The notes beneath the pieces are model-generated. The model was not told where the DNA came from. It did no database searches and saw only the letters and a program-made list of their open reading frames with translations. Shown in pieces: positions 12,656 through 25,394 of a stretch of 64,000 bases of DNA. A program made the translations under genes and the position numbers. The stretch is taken from assembly GCF_026745355.1 (NCBI RefSeq), contig NC_079209.1, positions 5,151,507-5,215,506 of the forward strand, given 5' to 3'. Source of the stretch: Beta vulgaris subsp. vulgaris (taxonomy: Eukaryota > Streptophyta > Magnoliopsida > Caryophyllales > Amaranthaceae). Each line of letters begins with the position of its first letter. The first letter of the stretch is position 1.

Positions 12656-15299
12656 TTTCTATTTCTTCAACCTCATATTAACCATATTACTTGTTCTTAT
12701 CCAAATATAAAATACGAACTACAAATTGTAGCCATCTAGCATCTTCAAATCCATTGTCTTAATATAGTTCGGTTGTTTATTTGTATACACTGATACATGT
12801 ATGAAATATATGATTTCCAGATTATTCACAAAGCGACGTGTATAGCGGAAGACTTCATTTCAGCTGAATGAGTATCTATATATTATATCCAACTCATTTT
12901 TTTAGTCATTCAACTAAGTCCTTGATAGATGTTATTATCTTCATATGGCTTGAAGTTATCGTTACCCGATCCAGATGCAGCTGAAGATTCTTGTGGTTCA
13001 ATAAAGTTATTAAAGATTTATGTGATTGTTTTTATACGGCGTACGTTATCGTTATTTTCTTTTGTTTGTATTGAAATATTGAACTGAAGATAATTTTATC
13101 TAACACTATGAGATAAGATTTAGCTACATTAAAGCAATTATATTTATTTCAAAAAATTATTTCAACAAATATTATTGTCTATATCAATAAAATTGCATTT
13201 GTTTTGATTTCATATGGATGGAGATGAGGATTGCAATCCATAAAGAAAGTTTCTTAAAAGTCACATAGTTGTTTTATACGGCTAACAAATATCATAAATT
13301 TGTCACCATTGCATGAGAATGTTAAACTAAAAATTATCTTCTCTGATATTTTGAGATAAGTAGAAATTAATTTTATAAATTAATATTTGTAAAGTTCATT
13401 TTATTGTTCTCATTCTCTCCAACTCAAAATTACATTTGTTATCTATTTGAACTTTTTTTTTTACTTGCATGAACTTGCTTAATTAGGAATAATTTTTTCT
13501 TATATAAAATGCCTCTTAATTACATTAACATAATAACGTATACAACGAATCACTTATTATATTAGATAAGTGTAAACAATAAATTATTATAATAACATTA
13601 AAAATAGTCAATATGATGAATTATTTTTCCATTTATATTATATTATATATGCAATGTAGGATAAAATTAATATTACGTTCTTTTTCTTCTTTTTTTTTTT
13701 CTACTCTCTCATATTTATTAAACCTTTTGTATTTTTCTGGTTGTAAATTACAAAGCGGTGCTGAAACAAATTTCCATAGAATCTATCTATTAGATAAAAA
13801 AAAGTATATCATATGCAAATTTTGGCGCCATGTTAGTGAGTTTGTCTATAAATGTAAATGTACGACTCAACCTAGATGGTATGCAACTTTTCAAACACTG
13901 AAAAGAATATATATCCAACAAAAGAAAATACGGATGATTATTCATACGTAAACCACTTCAGTGTAGACATATAAAAAGAAGAAAGAAGACATAAGGTATA
14001 ATTTTCATGTAAAATTTTTTTATGCTTTAATTTGTATCTATATTTTTTGTTCATTTGTATAATATTATGTGTCATATATATTTTATTTTGTAAATATCCC
14101 AGTTCATATCTTCAAATATGAATTAGAAATTATAAAGAAGAAACATTATGTGTTGAAGTGATATAATGTTATTTTTAAATATTTGTAAATATTTTCAAAT
14201 AAAAATATGTCTTGCCGCTGGATATCTATCTGAAATGTCACTAAAAATTTAAGTCTTGTCATGGTGAACAACGTTAAAAGTAGCTGCGAATGTCAAACAA
14301 GCCTCAAACAGCCAAAGTGATCACATAATCACTTAAAGTATTTGATTTTGAATGGCTTTCCTTCTTTCTGTAATTTGTTATAGGCTAATTGATTTTCAAA
14401 TAACATATTGTAAGAAAGATAGCTGCTATAGAATGTTATTGTCTTAATAATTATCATAGTTATGCCTTGTCAGCATTAGCTTTAGGCACTACCAGATTTG
14501 TTTAGCTTTCATTATCTTGGTTGTTTTTCAGATATTAGTTATTCTATACACATCTAAATTAATCTTAAACTAGGTTTTCACAATTTTTAAAAACTTTCAT
14601 ATTCAAGTTCTCATATACTAATAAAAAAAAGAAAATATACCAACTAAACACTAGGAAACTAATTAAGGGTTACTCTCAAATTGAGCTAATTCTGAGATAA
14701 GTTAATCGAGTCACATTATTGTACTTGGGACTATCTCTATAAGCAAGCAGTGGCAACCAGTTGATGAAAAGGAAAGTCCCCCGATTTTGGAAACAATGGG
14801 CAAATAATTTAGGTCAATTGGGTGAAGGAATAATTAGTAGGGTCACTAAAGAGTGTGAACTTTAATTATTCAACTTCAATTAATTACTTCAACAACTTCC
14901 ATTTGTAATGGCTATTTCTTTTTTTTTTCCTCAAAATATAGAAACTAAAAATATATTTTATTTCTGTTTATCCAATTTTTGACATGTAAGGCTAATATTC
15001 GAAAGGCAAAGAAAACTATTACAAATAAAATTATATATAATCAATAGTAATATTTTATATCACGTATAGTAAATGAGACAATTTGTTTTTTTTCTAATAG
15101 ACGGTGGTTAGAATAATGACACATTTCTAATTTGTCCTAAAAGGAAAAATAAATGTAAGTTGCTAAAATAAATGCTACTATGTAATAAAAATAACATTAA
15201 ATAATGGATTACTCATCTAATAATCGTTTTTCTTTTATTTTATTAATATTTCATTCTAAAAAGTATAGAACATGAAAAAGGAGATAACCCACTCATTGC

Positions 15300-15690
15300 A
15301 GATGCAAAAATTCACGGAAAAAGGAAGAATTATTATTAAAAATTTTAAGAAATTGTAATGATAGTCACCGAAATGTATTATGCAATAGCAAATTTCAATA
15401 CAAAATGTAAATCTAATTTCTATTTTAGAAATTGACATATTATTCTTTAAATATGTTAATTTCAATAAAAAAAAAGTGATATAATTTTTGTCACACGGAT
15501 ACAAAAATTACAAAAAAAACGAAGAATTATTATTTTAAATTTAGATAAATTGTAATTATAGTCACCAAAACTTATTATGCAAAAGCAAATTTCATTTTAC
15601 AATGTAAAATTTAATTTGAAATTTTGCAATTGAATTATCAGTCTTTAAATATGTTAATTTCAATGTAAAAGTGATGTAAATTTTTATTAT
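15300..15690 (+). repeat. Tandem duplication, about 195 bp, next to the Helitron 5' end
   Basis: 15300-15495 and 15498-15690 are diverged tandem copies. Both carry GAAGAATTATTATT, then ATAGTCACC, then TTAAATATGTTAATTTCAAT. The second copy stops about 15 bases before the proposed Helitron start at 15705, so it is probably flanking DNA. Confidence 0.65.
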
Positions 15691-16437
15691 CTGGTATTAT
15701 AGCATCCTATATTATATAACAAAAAATTAAATATTGTAAGTATTCTAAATACATGGGTAAAGAATTTGCTACACCTCCATCTACATTTATAACTATAACA
15801 ACCTATATGGTAGGCGGTAATAAATTGTGATAATAATGAACTTATAAATAATTATATAAATAAAATCTCGTACTAAAATATCCATAATAATGTTTCTCCA
15901 TCCACAGCAGAAGTACCTCTTTGTCTTCACCACATCAATATTCAGAATTCCAAAGTGAACAAACTTCCATTGTACATACATATGCCAATCTAGATACCTC
16001 TAAATCAATAAGAATATATTATGTTTTTAGACTTAAATTATGGTTCAAAATATACAATACAAATAAAATTATCTAATTGACAAAATATATGAAATTGCAG
16101 ATATTGAATACGAATCTACTAGCAACGAAAGATAATCCATTCGGTGATTCTATAGGTATGTTGTTTGCATAGAGTAATTTTTATTCATGTACTATATTAT
16201 ATATTTATTTTCTTTTCAACTTTGATAATTTGATAGGGATTTTCTAAATATTATATGTGCTTTTATTTTGTATCGTGTACTATGATTAGATTTTCAAAAG
16301 CACTAGGTATGAGTTATAAAGAAAACGAAGCGTCAACCTCGCGTGGCAAAAAAACTTCATCTAAAGTTCGTCCTGATACTTCAGGTTGTGATTTTTATTA
16401 ATCAAACATATTTCCAAAATACATACTATATCATATT

Positions 16438-17313
16438 GTGTTAAATATTTTCATATTAAATGGTTTTCGTCTTATACAAGGTACTAAAAAAACACCACAT
16501 GAACCTTATATCCTTCCAATTCCGTCCACATGTCAACATTGTGGTGCCAAGCTTCTCGAAGGAGAATCTACGAAATTCTGTTGCAACGAAGGAGATATTC
16601 GTCTAGCAAGTAATTTAATACAACCCGATCTTTATAGATTATTTTTATCAACAGATGATGATTCAAAAAACTTCAGGCAATATATAATGCTATATAGCAG
16701 TCTATTTTCATTTACATCTTTTGGAGTAAAAAAAGATAAAGAACTTGCCCGAAGAGATCATGGAATATACACTTTTAAAGTTCAAGGACAAGTGTATCAT
16801 TATATTAACGACCTACTTCCGAATGAACAAGCTCCACGATATCTACAATTATATTTTTTCGACACCGAGATGGAAATGGAGTACCGGGTCCAAAGTTCTT
16901 CTAAATTGCTGCCAAGTGTTATTTCGACTTTGATGCGAGTAATGGAATCAAATCCGTATGCAAAGTTTTTCCATTCATTAAAAGACCAGCATATTATTGA
17001 CATCAGTCGGATAGTGATTCGTTCAGACCCCAACCATGATCAGCGTACTCATAACGCCCCAGTTGCATCCCAAGTAGCCGCTATTTGGGTTGAAGATGGT
17101 GGTTCGTCACAACCACTGACTCATGATATTATCGTACGACCACATTCAGGTTCAAGTCAACGTGTATGTCACTATTATGGATGTTACGATCCTCTACAAT
17201 ACCCTGTTATATTCCCTTACGGTGAAACTGGTTGGCATCGAAATATATATCGTAGTTCCAGTGGTCGTCAACATCGACAGAGATTTCAACATTTCCTATC
17301 AATGAAGTCTTAG
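16438..17313 (+). pseudogene. RepHel N-terminal segment (zinc finger and Helitron-like N domain)
   Basis: Open frame of 291 codons. The true exon probably begins after the acceptor TATACAAG at 16473-16480, so the ATG at 16438 is likely intronic. Near residue 35 there is a Cys cluster (CQHCGAK, then KFCC), the DNA-binding finger seen at the start of plant Helitron transposases. The middle part has the usual DHGIYTFKVQGQVYHYI and PRYLQLYFFDTEME words, and the end has YPVIFPYGETGWH. The frame breaks at about 17300, after which the correct reading continues in another frame as far as the intron donor. Confidence 0.85.
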
Positions 17314-17532
17314 TCCAAACTATTGATGATTTAGTTGAAGCTGAAGAACAAGGTTTGTCCGCTAAAAATTATTTTAATTACGTTCTTATTATTAAAAAAA
17401 TTATTATCATTCGATTGCTAAAACATTCTTTAAATCAATACAGTTGCTCAATCTTCTTCATCGAATAGAAAGGTTTCTTGTAGAGAATATTATTGCTATC
17501 AATTCCAAATCCGAATTGGACAAACGTCACTT

Positions 17533-19014
17533 TTGCTTCGTTGTGGACGACTTCTTCAACAATTTATTGTTGACATGTACATTAAAATTGAGATGACCCG
17601 TCTTGATTTTATAAGGTGCAATCAAGATACTATTCGTGCTGAACTCTATCAAGGAATAATTGATAGTTTACATCTTGGAGAAACCGAAGGGTCCAATATT
17701 GGACGCCCTTTTATTCTCCCTCCATCTTTCATAGGTGGTCCACGAGACATGCGTCGTAGATATCTTGATGCAATGGCTTTAGTGAGACGTTATGGAAAAC
17801 CAGACTTCTTTATTACGATGACGTGCAATCCTCAGTGGCCAGAAATTAAAAGAGAATTGCTCCCCCATGAAGAAGTACAAAATAGACCAGATCTTATATC
17901 CCGAGTCTTCAGAGCGAAATTGACGAAGTTGAAAAAAGATATTGTTGAGGGAAAATTGTTTGGTAACGTTGCGACATTTGTATATGTAGTTGAATTTCAA
18001 AAACGAGGATTACCACATGCTCATTTTCTTATCATATTGGATTCGAAAAGTAAAATTCGAAGTATGGATCAATATGATGCTTATGTATGCGCTGAAATTC
18101 CTGATAGATCATTGAATCCTCATATTCATGAAGCTGTTTTGAAACATATGATGCATGGTCCTTGTGGCAGAGATAATCCGAAAAATGTTTGTATGAGAGA
18201 TGATAGTTGCAAGAATAAGTATCCTCGTAACTTTGCGGAGATAACAACTAATCGTCGCAATTCCTTTCCTATTTATCGGCGTCGTGATGATGGCAGACAA
18301 GCTCGGATACGTGGAGTACTATTGGATAATCGATGGGTAATCCCTTATAATCCGTTTTTGTTAGCCAAATATGATCGCCATATAAATGTGGAAATTTGTT
18401 CGACAATAAAGGCTGTCAAGTATTTATATAAATATATTTATAAAGGACATGATCGTGTATTGTTTGCTGTTACCAATGCAACAAATACAAATCGTGCTGA
18501 TGAAATTAGTGCATATCAATCTGCAAGATGGATATCACCTCCGGAAGCTGCTTGGCGGATTTTCAGATTTCTTCTCAATGATATATATCCAAACATCGTT
18601 GCCCTACAAATACATCTTCCAAGTATGCAAACCGTGACATACAGATCAGAAGAACGTCTGGAAGATATAGCTGAGAATAACAGTAGAAGAAGAACCATGT
18701 TGACTGCTTTCTTTGAAAGAAATCGAACGGATCGAAATTCTCGACTTCTACTATACGAACAATTTCCGGAGCATTATGTTTGGAATCCGAAGAAAAATGA
18801 GCGATTTTGGAGTCCTCGTCAAAGAGGGTTTGCCATAGGACGAGTAATATATGCGAATCCTGTCGAAGGAGAACGATACTATTTGCGCCTGTTACTCACT
18901 CACATCAGGGGGCCTCAATCATTTGAAGATTTGCTTATTGTTAATACAACCAAATGTTCAACATTTCGTGAAGCAGCATATCGACGCGACTTCTTGAAGC
19001 TGATGATTCCATAG
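17533..19014 (+). pseudogene. RepHel Rep (HUH, two-tyrosine) endonuclease segment
   Basis: Longest intact piece of the transposase, 493 codons. It shows FITMTCNPQWPEI, the HUH metal-binding motif in VEFQKRGLPHAHFLI (about 17989-18033), CMRDDSCKNKYPR, and the two-tyrosine catalytic motif in KYLYKYIYKGHDR (about 18418-18456). These are the residues that cleave and covalently hold single-stranded DNA in Helitron Rep. The first codons belong to an exon that starts upstream, near 17445. The frame is lost at 19014, where the helicase linker continues in another frame. Confidence 0.92.
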
Positions 19015-19053
19015 AAAAATGTATGGAAGAAGCTACACATTTTCAAACACCAT

Positions 19054-20765
19054 TTGTTCTACGCAGATTATTTGCCTTTACTTATATATTGTCAACCGAG
19101 AAGTCCGAGATCATTGTGGGATAAATTCTATTCCGCATTATCAGAAGACTACAGTTACTCTTTCCCGAAAAATGCACGAAAAGTACAACAAATGACACTT
19201 AAAAATATTTCTTACCTCATTGAATCAATGGGAAAAAGCTTTGATAGTTTTGACTTCGGAGGACTGAAAGTTGAAGAAAGCTATGAAGAAAAAAAGATGA
19301 AAGAAATTGAAGAAGAGCTTCGAATCCCAATCTCTGCTGAAGAGGTAAGTGCCGTTGATTTGCTTAACTACGAGCAAAAAATTGCATATGCTAGAATATA
19401 TGATAGAGTTATTCACAATAAACCCGGAGCTTTCTTTGTTGATGGTCCTGGTGGGACTGGAAAGACATTCTTATACTCTACATTGCTTGCAAATTTAAGA
19501 GCACAAGGAATAATTGCTTTAGCTGTTGCTACATCCGGAATAGCAGCCTCAAATATTGCAGGTGGTAGAACAGCTAATTCTCGATTTAAAATTCCGTTAG
19601 ATATTGATGAAAATCAGAACTCCCAAATTTCAAAACAAAGTTCACTTGCAGAGTTAATTCGTATGTCAAGATTAATTATTTGGGATGAAGCATCTATGGC
19701 AAGACGACAAACTATAGAATACCTTGAAAAACATTAAGAGATATATGTTCGAACGAATTGTTATTTGGTGGAAAAGTTGTTGTGTTCGGAGGTGATTTCA
19801 GGCAAGTATTACCGGTCATACCTAAAAGTACATTACAAGAAGCCATCAATGCAAGCTTTGTCATGTCTCCATTATGGACAATACTTGAGAAGATTCACCT
19901 AAAGCAAAATATGAGGGCAATTCATGATCCTGCTTTCAGTGAATTCCTTCTACAATTGGGTGAAGGAGCTCCACCTTATGAAAACGGAAGATATATACCA
20001 CTGCCGAAGTCACTTGTGATACCTTATCACAATGAAACTCTCTCTGTTGATCAACTAATTGATGCAATATCCAGATATTGATTCCATGAACACACGTACA
20101 TTATCTACGGCAGCAAAAGCTATTTTAACACCAACAAATGAAGACGCCGAAATTATTAATTCGAATTTAGTTCACATACAGGCACCAGGAGAAGCATACG
20201 AATACAGAAGTTTTGACGAAGCGATAGGAATTCAGCAAATGATTATCCAATTGAATTTCTAAACAGTCTGCTACCAAATGGCTTTCCACCCCACCATTTA
20301 GTTTTGAAAAAAAAACAGTCCTATTATACTTCTGCGTAACCTAGAACCAACATCGGGACTTTGCAACGGTACCAGGCTGCTCTATAAAGCTTTTTCACCT
20401 AATGTTATTGATGCCGAAATTATTGTAGGACATCACAAAGGCAAACGTGTTTTCATACCACGTATTCCATTACAACCATCCGCTGTGGATAAATATCCAT
20501 TTCATTTCAGGAGAAAACAATTTCCCATCCGACTGAGTTTTGCTATGACAATAAATGAGGCTCAAGGTCAAACTCTTGACAAAGTTGGTATATATCTACC
20601 GCGGTCATTTTCTCTCATGGCCAACTTTATGTTGCTTTATCCCGTGCAAGAAAAAGCCATGACATTCGAGTTGTTATTAAACCCGATGAACGACATACAA
20701 CTTGCGACACAGAAACACAAAATATTGTATGCTACGAAGTTTTACAACATGCTGGAATTATTTAA
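19054..20765 (+). pseudogene. RepHel PIF1-like SF1 helicase segment
   Basis: Helicase motifs in order: Walker A DGPGGTGKTF (19441-19470), GIAASNIAGGRTANSRFKIP (motif Ia region), Walker B LIIWDEASMA (19672-19701), [12 protein letters not shown] (19788-19823), then AMTINEAQGQTLD (20542-20580), and a final YVALSRARKSHD reading that is in a different frame from the preceding stretch. Frameshifts near 19733, 20080, 20307 and 20610 split it into four ORFs. The end at 20765 is the stop of the frame that carries the last motif. The order and spacing match PIF1/RRM3-like domains of Helitron transposases. Confidence 0.92.
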
Positions 20766-21033
20766 AGTGTTAGTGTCCTACTAAAGGTAAGTATTTTTAA
20801 CAATTAAATATAGTTTTATATTTACAAAGCTTTTTCACTTGTTTATCATATTAAATTTTAAAAATAGTCTCCTATACCTATAAATTAAACTTAGTTAAAT
20901 TCAATAGTACTATAAATATTTTGTAACATTGAGTGCACTACAGTTCATGTTTTTATATTTAAATTTTTGCGAATACTATGCATGCACAATATAAATATAT
21001 ATATATTTGTTTTCATGCAAGAACATCGTAACT

Positions 21034-23640
21034 ATGGAAACAATAGCACTTGGTGATCTATCCGACGAAAGTCGTAATTTTACGACTACAATTGTCGTCC
21101 TCTGAAAGCAACCTCCAAAGACTTCTCGTTCAGGAACAGTAAAGATGCAAAATCTTATATTTGAATACGAGGTACATTTACATTATATTATTTTGTGTGC
21201 AATTATCCGAGATATACACACACTTTAAGGTAAGAAAATACTGAACTATGATTCTAAAGGTTGGCAAATATTTCTTATGAAAAGTATCTGAAAATATTTT
21301 CTAAATTAGCTAGCTTAATTAATCAGTTAAGTAACTGGCACCCATACTTGTTCCCCTCTTTAGTAGTGTTCTAAATATGTAATCAATTGGTTCAATATTT
21401 AAAACCCTATCTTTCACACTTAAGAGCAAAACAAATAATTCAACTAGAAACATCAAACACAAATATTACATGAATACCTAAGATGAATTCAGTAAAGAAT
21501 CCTAAACTATCTTCATGCACTGCAATCCTTGAAGCTTCCCTTGAATCAACAATGAAGAGCTTTGCCTTTTCCCCCAACATCTTCGAGATGACCTTTTAGC
21601 TTCAAGTCTTGGAAAATCTATTTGTCACACAAAACACATCATAATATAGAAATATTCTTTTGATTGTTTCATTATACAATCAGGAACTGTTGGATACTCA
21701 GCTGCTTCTAAACATCCTAGAACCACCATTAATAATAATTGTTCCCTACAACTATTTGTCATCATTCAAAACTTAGGGGACTCAACAAATTCTTCCATAA
21801 CATTGTAAATGTTAATTTTATATTTAGGATGTACAAATGAGAGCAACAATATTTGAACAAGATATTGATCTCTTCAGAGACACACTTCATGAAGGAAAAG
21901 AATATGATATAACAAATCCACTTGTCAGTCGAATGCCTGACTATCTCATCGGGAATAAGCAACAATATCAGATGACCATCAAATCAACAACAAAAGTAAC
22001 CGAAACTCAATCATCCATACATGATCAAAGAAGTGAAACGTCCTACTGGGTATCACTTGATGTGGTAAACGATTATTTTGGAAAAAGCGATAGAATTGGT
22101 TAGTCATTAATTATATGTACTATTAATTTTATTCAAACTAATATTCGTTACTTATGGCTTCACCAATTTTTTGATATGTTGGCCAATCTTCTCAATTGTA
22201 TTTGCAGATATTGTTGGTGTTGCTATCCATGTACATGAAATAAGAACAGTGACTTCTCAAACAACTGGAAGAACGTATGATATACGTGATATCCAGTTAA
22301 CACTTTAACAGATACATCGTAAGTTTATAATTTCAACAATATCAATTATTCTGAAATGTTTCATTTAAATAACAATATATGTACATTATATATTATAACA
22401 GGTTAACACCAATAACATTATCAGTATGGAACACTCTTGCTACACATGAAGCTGAACAGATTGCTGAAATAATCGATTCACTTCCTATTATTCAAGTTAC
22501 ACGTGTTGTAGCAAAAAATTTCGATGGTATCCAATTTAAATTATATTAAAATTTAAGTACCACATTTACTTTTTATTATAATAACATTAGTGTTATCATT
22601 ATGTTATTATTATTATTTTCAGCTATTTTAGTTAATATTTTTATTGTTGCTAAAACAACTATAAGTCTACTAATATGTTTTTATAGGAGCGAAATGGAAC
22701 AGTTCACCTCTTTCGACTATTAAAATAAACACTGATTCACCAACAACATTTGCATTACATAACTGGTAAGTTAAATAAAAGAGTAATCGTAAACTAACTA
22801 TTACCAACATTATCGAATATTACACATAATTTTATTGCAGGGTTGTCGAAAACACTGAAAAAATATACGAAATAAAAACATCGATTGCTAATCTGAGCAA
22901 TGAAAACACAGAGCAAAATGGACACTCAGATGCTTTAATCAGTTTACTGCCAGAATAACAGGTTATATTGTAATTTAAATATAAATATATTTCTTATTTC
23001 TTTATTGTAGTTATATTTTTCTTAGTAACTTTTTTATTTGATTTAATTTTGTTAATGTCAGGCTGGAAAGAATGTGCGTATCAAAGGGAAAATTACAGAA
23101 ATATCTAATAAGCATAGTCTAATATATGATTCTTGCAACGTATGCAACAAAAAATGTAACGCTAACATTGGAGAGGAATTTACCTGTTCAATTTCATCCA
23201 CTCCACATGCTGCAACAGCTGAACCCAAGTAATTTTGCACACCGTTTTCCATTATTTTTCGAAATCATCTCCCATTACTTATCTGTTCTATTTCATTCAC
23301 TGCAGATGTATCCTACATGTTGATGTTGAAGATTCCAGCGATAGGACACCTATGACACTCTTTGGTCATCATGCAGAGTTTGTTTTAGACAAAAAAAGCA
23401 AATGAGATATCTTTACTGTCGATGCAGGTACCTTAATAATCATTTCATATTACATAATATAAATATACCAATAATCAATATTAATTACATTTATTCTTGT
23501 AGGAACGCCGAATATTTATTGAAGAAACTGTTGAGAAGTTAAAGGACAAATATTTCAACATAGAATTGACTACATACATGCTTGGAGATAACAGACAGCT
23601 ACGTTGGAAAATTAAGGAAATTACATATGCTACCGCTTGA
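21034..23640 (+). pseudogene. Helitron RPA1-like single-strand DNA-binding protein, nine exons, with stops
   Basis: Plant Helitrons usually carry a gene related to the large subunit of replication protein A. Here it can be read as nine exons with GT-AG borders: 21034-21171, 21828-22098, 22208-22318, 22402-22526, 22687-22765, 22841-22961, 23062-23228, 23306-23427 and 23503-23640. OB-fold words: MRATIFEQDIDLF, TPITLSVWNTLATHEAE, WNSSPLSTIKINTDSP, and a zinc-ribbon-like CNVCNKKCN followed by KCILHVDVED across a splice. Stops at 21103, 22306, 22956 and 23403 break the frame. The product would coat Helitron single strands during transfer. It lies 270 bases after the RepHel stop on the same strand. 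Confidence 0.88.
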
Positions 23641-24236
23641 ATACTATGTCTATAGTGTAAATTACTTTTGAATATCCATTGTAAGATAAAATAATATAGA
23701 CACTCTTGTACATATTGTAAAATATAATGTAATGTATAATTTGTGTAATTGTATTTCATATCATTTGTTGAACCCTTAAATATTTAAATACAATGCTTTC
23801 CAATTTTAATACATTTTTTTTTATCATATCAACTATCATAAGTACATAAAGAAATCGAATATAAATCACAATTTATTGATATAAATATAATAAAAAATGT
23901 TTTCTAAAAAGTACAATATATAATTGTTCTAAAAAAAAATTAAATTATTTAACAACACGTAATTTCTTATTTTAGGACATAAATGTTTTGACACGTAAAT
24001 TTAAAATAAACAGCCCACGTAAACATTCATGACAAATCATATCAATATGAATATTTAAACAACACGTGTTATCGTACAGACACGAATTTAAAGCAAAATT
24101 TATGACACATGTCAACATGCATGCTACATTTATTATAAAACTGGTATTCAATATATACTTACACAAACACACACACAACAAACACATACACACTCAAACA
24201 AATACTACCACAACTTTGAAAATATCGTTACTTGTA

Positions 24237-24585
24237 ATGGATGAAACACACTGAGTAATGAAAACAAGCATTAAGATAATTTTGCGTGACATGCTTATAC
24301 AACTTAATCTACCAGTGCCATGTTATGGAATGCATTCTGCCACTGACAACAAACTGAAGGCATACGTTGAAATTCATGGAGTTCCAAACTTTCCACATAC
24401 ACTAAGATTCGTCGGAATGACTTCTACAGAGGTCAATCTTTGAAAAAAAAACTGCAGCTCGAAAAGCCATTAACTTTCTTCGAAATACGTACAATGTTGA
24501 CATTGGAGATTACAATTATTATCAAATGAAATTACTGGAAGATAATTACCAACACTTACTTTTTCTGTGCAACAAAATGTTTTAG
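24237..24585 (+). pseudogene. Helitron-carried small dsRBD-like gene, copy 1 (broken)
   Basis: First of three tandem related small genes. From ATG at 24237 the frame meets TGA at 24252, where copy 2 has CGA. It then reads on (IKIILRDMLIQLNLPVPCYG ... LRFVGMTSTEVNL) until a frameshift in an A-run near 24443, and finally recovers AARKAINFL-like and DYNYYQMKLLED-like words up to a TAG at 24585. Upstream DNA (about 23975-24236) is also similar to that of copy 2, so a whole promoter-plus-gene unit was duplicated. Function unknown. See copy 3 for the fold argument. Confidence 0.6.
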
Positions 24586-24948
24586 AACTTATTTGTGTTA
24601 TTACATAATGTATCCGAATCTAAAATTAAAATCTATGTAAGATATGGTAGAATATGTATTTACCCTTTTTTTTTACATGTATTAATATATTTGTATTATG
24701 TTTTTTTTAAGATCAGATTGTTTTATTTACTACATCCATATTATGTTATAATTATTTATCTTAAGGTATAAATGTTCTGGTACGTAAATTTCAAATATAC
24801 AGTCCACATAAACATTGATGCCAAATCATATCAACATGAATATTTAAACAACACGTGTTGTCGTACATATATGCATTTAGAGGAATCTTTGTGACACATG
24901 GCAGCATGCATGTTACATATATTATCAAACTCATACTCAATATATATT

Positions 24949-24950
<2 letters not shown>

Positions 24951-24986
<36 letters not shown>
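24951..24986 (+). repeat. (CA)n microsatellite
   Basis: About 18 uninterrupted CA units just upstream of small-gene copy 2. A shorter interrupted CA-rich stretch is at the same place before copy 1 (24163-24190). Confidence 0.9.
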
Positions 24987-24988
<2 letters not shown>

Positions 24989-25043
24989 GAAACACATATA
25001 CACTCATTCAAATACTACGAAAACTTCAAAAATATTGTTACTT

Positions 25044-25394
25044 ATGATGGGTGAAACACATCGAGTAATCGAAACGAACATGAAAATAATTTTGCATGAC
25101 ATGCTGACACAACTTAATTTACCAGCGGCACACTATGGAATTCATTCTATCACTGCTGACGAATTGAAAGCATACGGTGGAATTCATGGAGTTCGAAATT
25201 TCCCACACACACTAAGATTCATCGGAATAACTTCAACAGAGGCGAATATTTCACAGCAAACTGCAGCTCGACAAGCCATTAGCTTTCTTCAAGATACATA
25301 TAATCTTGACATTGTAGACTACAATTATTATCAGATGAAATTGTTGGAAGACAGTCACCGACACTTACATCAGCTATACCACAAAATATATTAG
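25044..25394 (+). CDS. Helitron-carried small dsRBD-like protein, copy 2
   Basis: 116-residue ORF. ATG at 25044 or 25047 is chosen because the homology with copy 3 starts there. The frame is open further upstream only through a CA repeat. Core words: VIETNMKIILHDMLTQLNLP, then LRFIGITSTEANISQQ, AARQAISFLQDTYN, DYNYYQMKLLEDSHRH. A helix, a strand pair and a C-terminal helix with spaced alanines (AAR.AI.FL) resemble a double-stranded-RNA-binding fold. This is inference from pattern only. No signal peptide or membrane segment. About half of the residues are shared with copy 3. It lies in the distal part of the Helitron on the same strand as RepHel and RPA. Confidence 0.6.
   Translation: MMGETHRVIETNMKIILHDMLTQLNLPAAHYGIHSITADELKAYGGIHGVRNFPHTLRFIGITSTEANISQQTAARQAISFLQDTYNLDIVDYNYYQMKLLEDSHRHLHQLYHKIY

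Larger units (their letters stand above)
9721..15704. other. AT-rich intergenic DNA, no supported gene
   Basis: No ORF above about 110 codons and nothing with a recognisable domain. The visible structure is a set of local duplications, listed separately, and a short tandem doubling of the word ATTTTCAATTTAGATGCATAACTT at about 10708-10766. It may contain old, unrecognisable transposon sequence. Confidence 0.5.
16089..20765 (+). pseudogene. Helitron RepHel transposase (Rep nuclease plus PIF1-like helicase), disrupted
   Basis: The gene runs from possible small first exons (16089-16153 and about 16303-16384) into a main exon at about 16481. Order: N-terminal zinc finger (CQHCGAKLLEGES, then FCC; 16530-16590), Helitron-like N domain (to 17300), Rep endonuclease (17533-19014), PIF1-type helicase (19054-20765). 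A canonical intron (donor near 17352, acceptor near 17444) interrupts the first half. Damage: frameshifts near 17300, 19010, 19733, 20080, 20307 (an A-run) and 20610. The protein would nick and join Helitron ends and unwind the transposon strand for rolling-circle transposition. Domain order and motifs make the assignment secure. The exact first exon is uncertain. Confidence 0.93.

Noticed and set aside
13613..13951. 112-codon ORF on plus strand
   Set aside because: AT-rich, no domain, no splice or homology support. Length expected by chance in such DNA.
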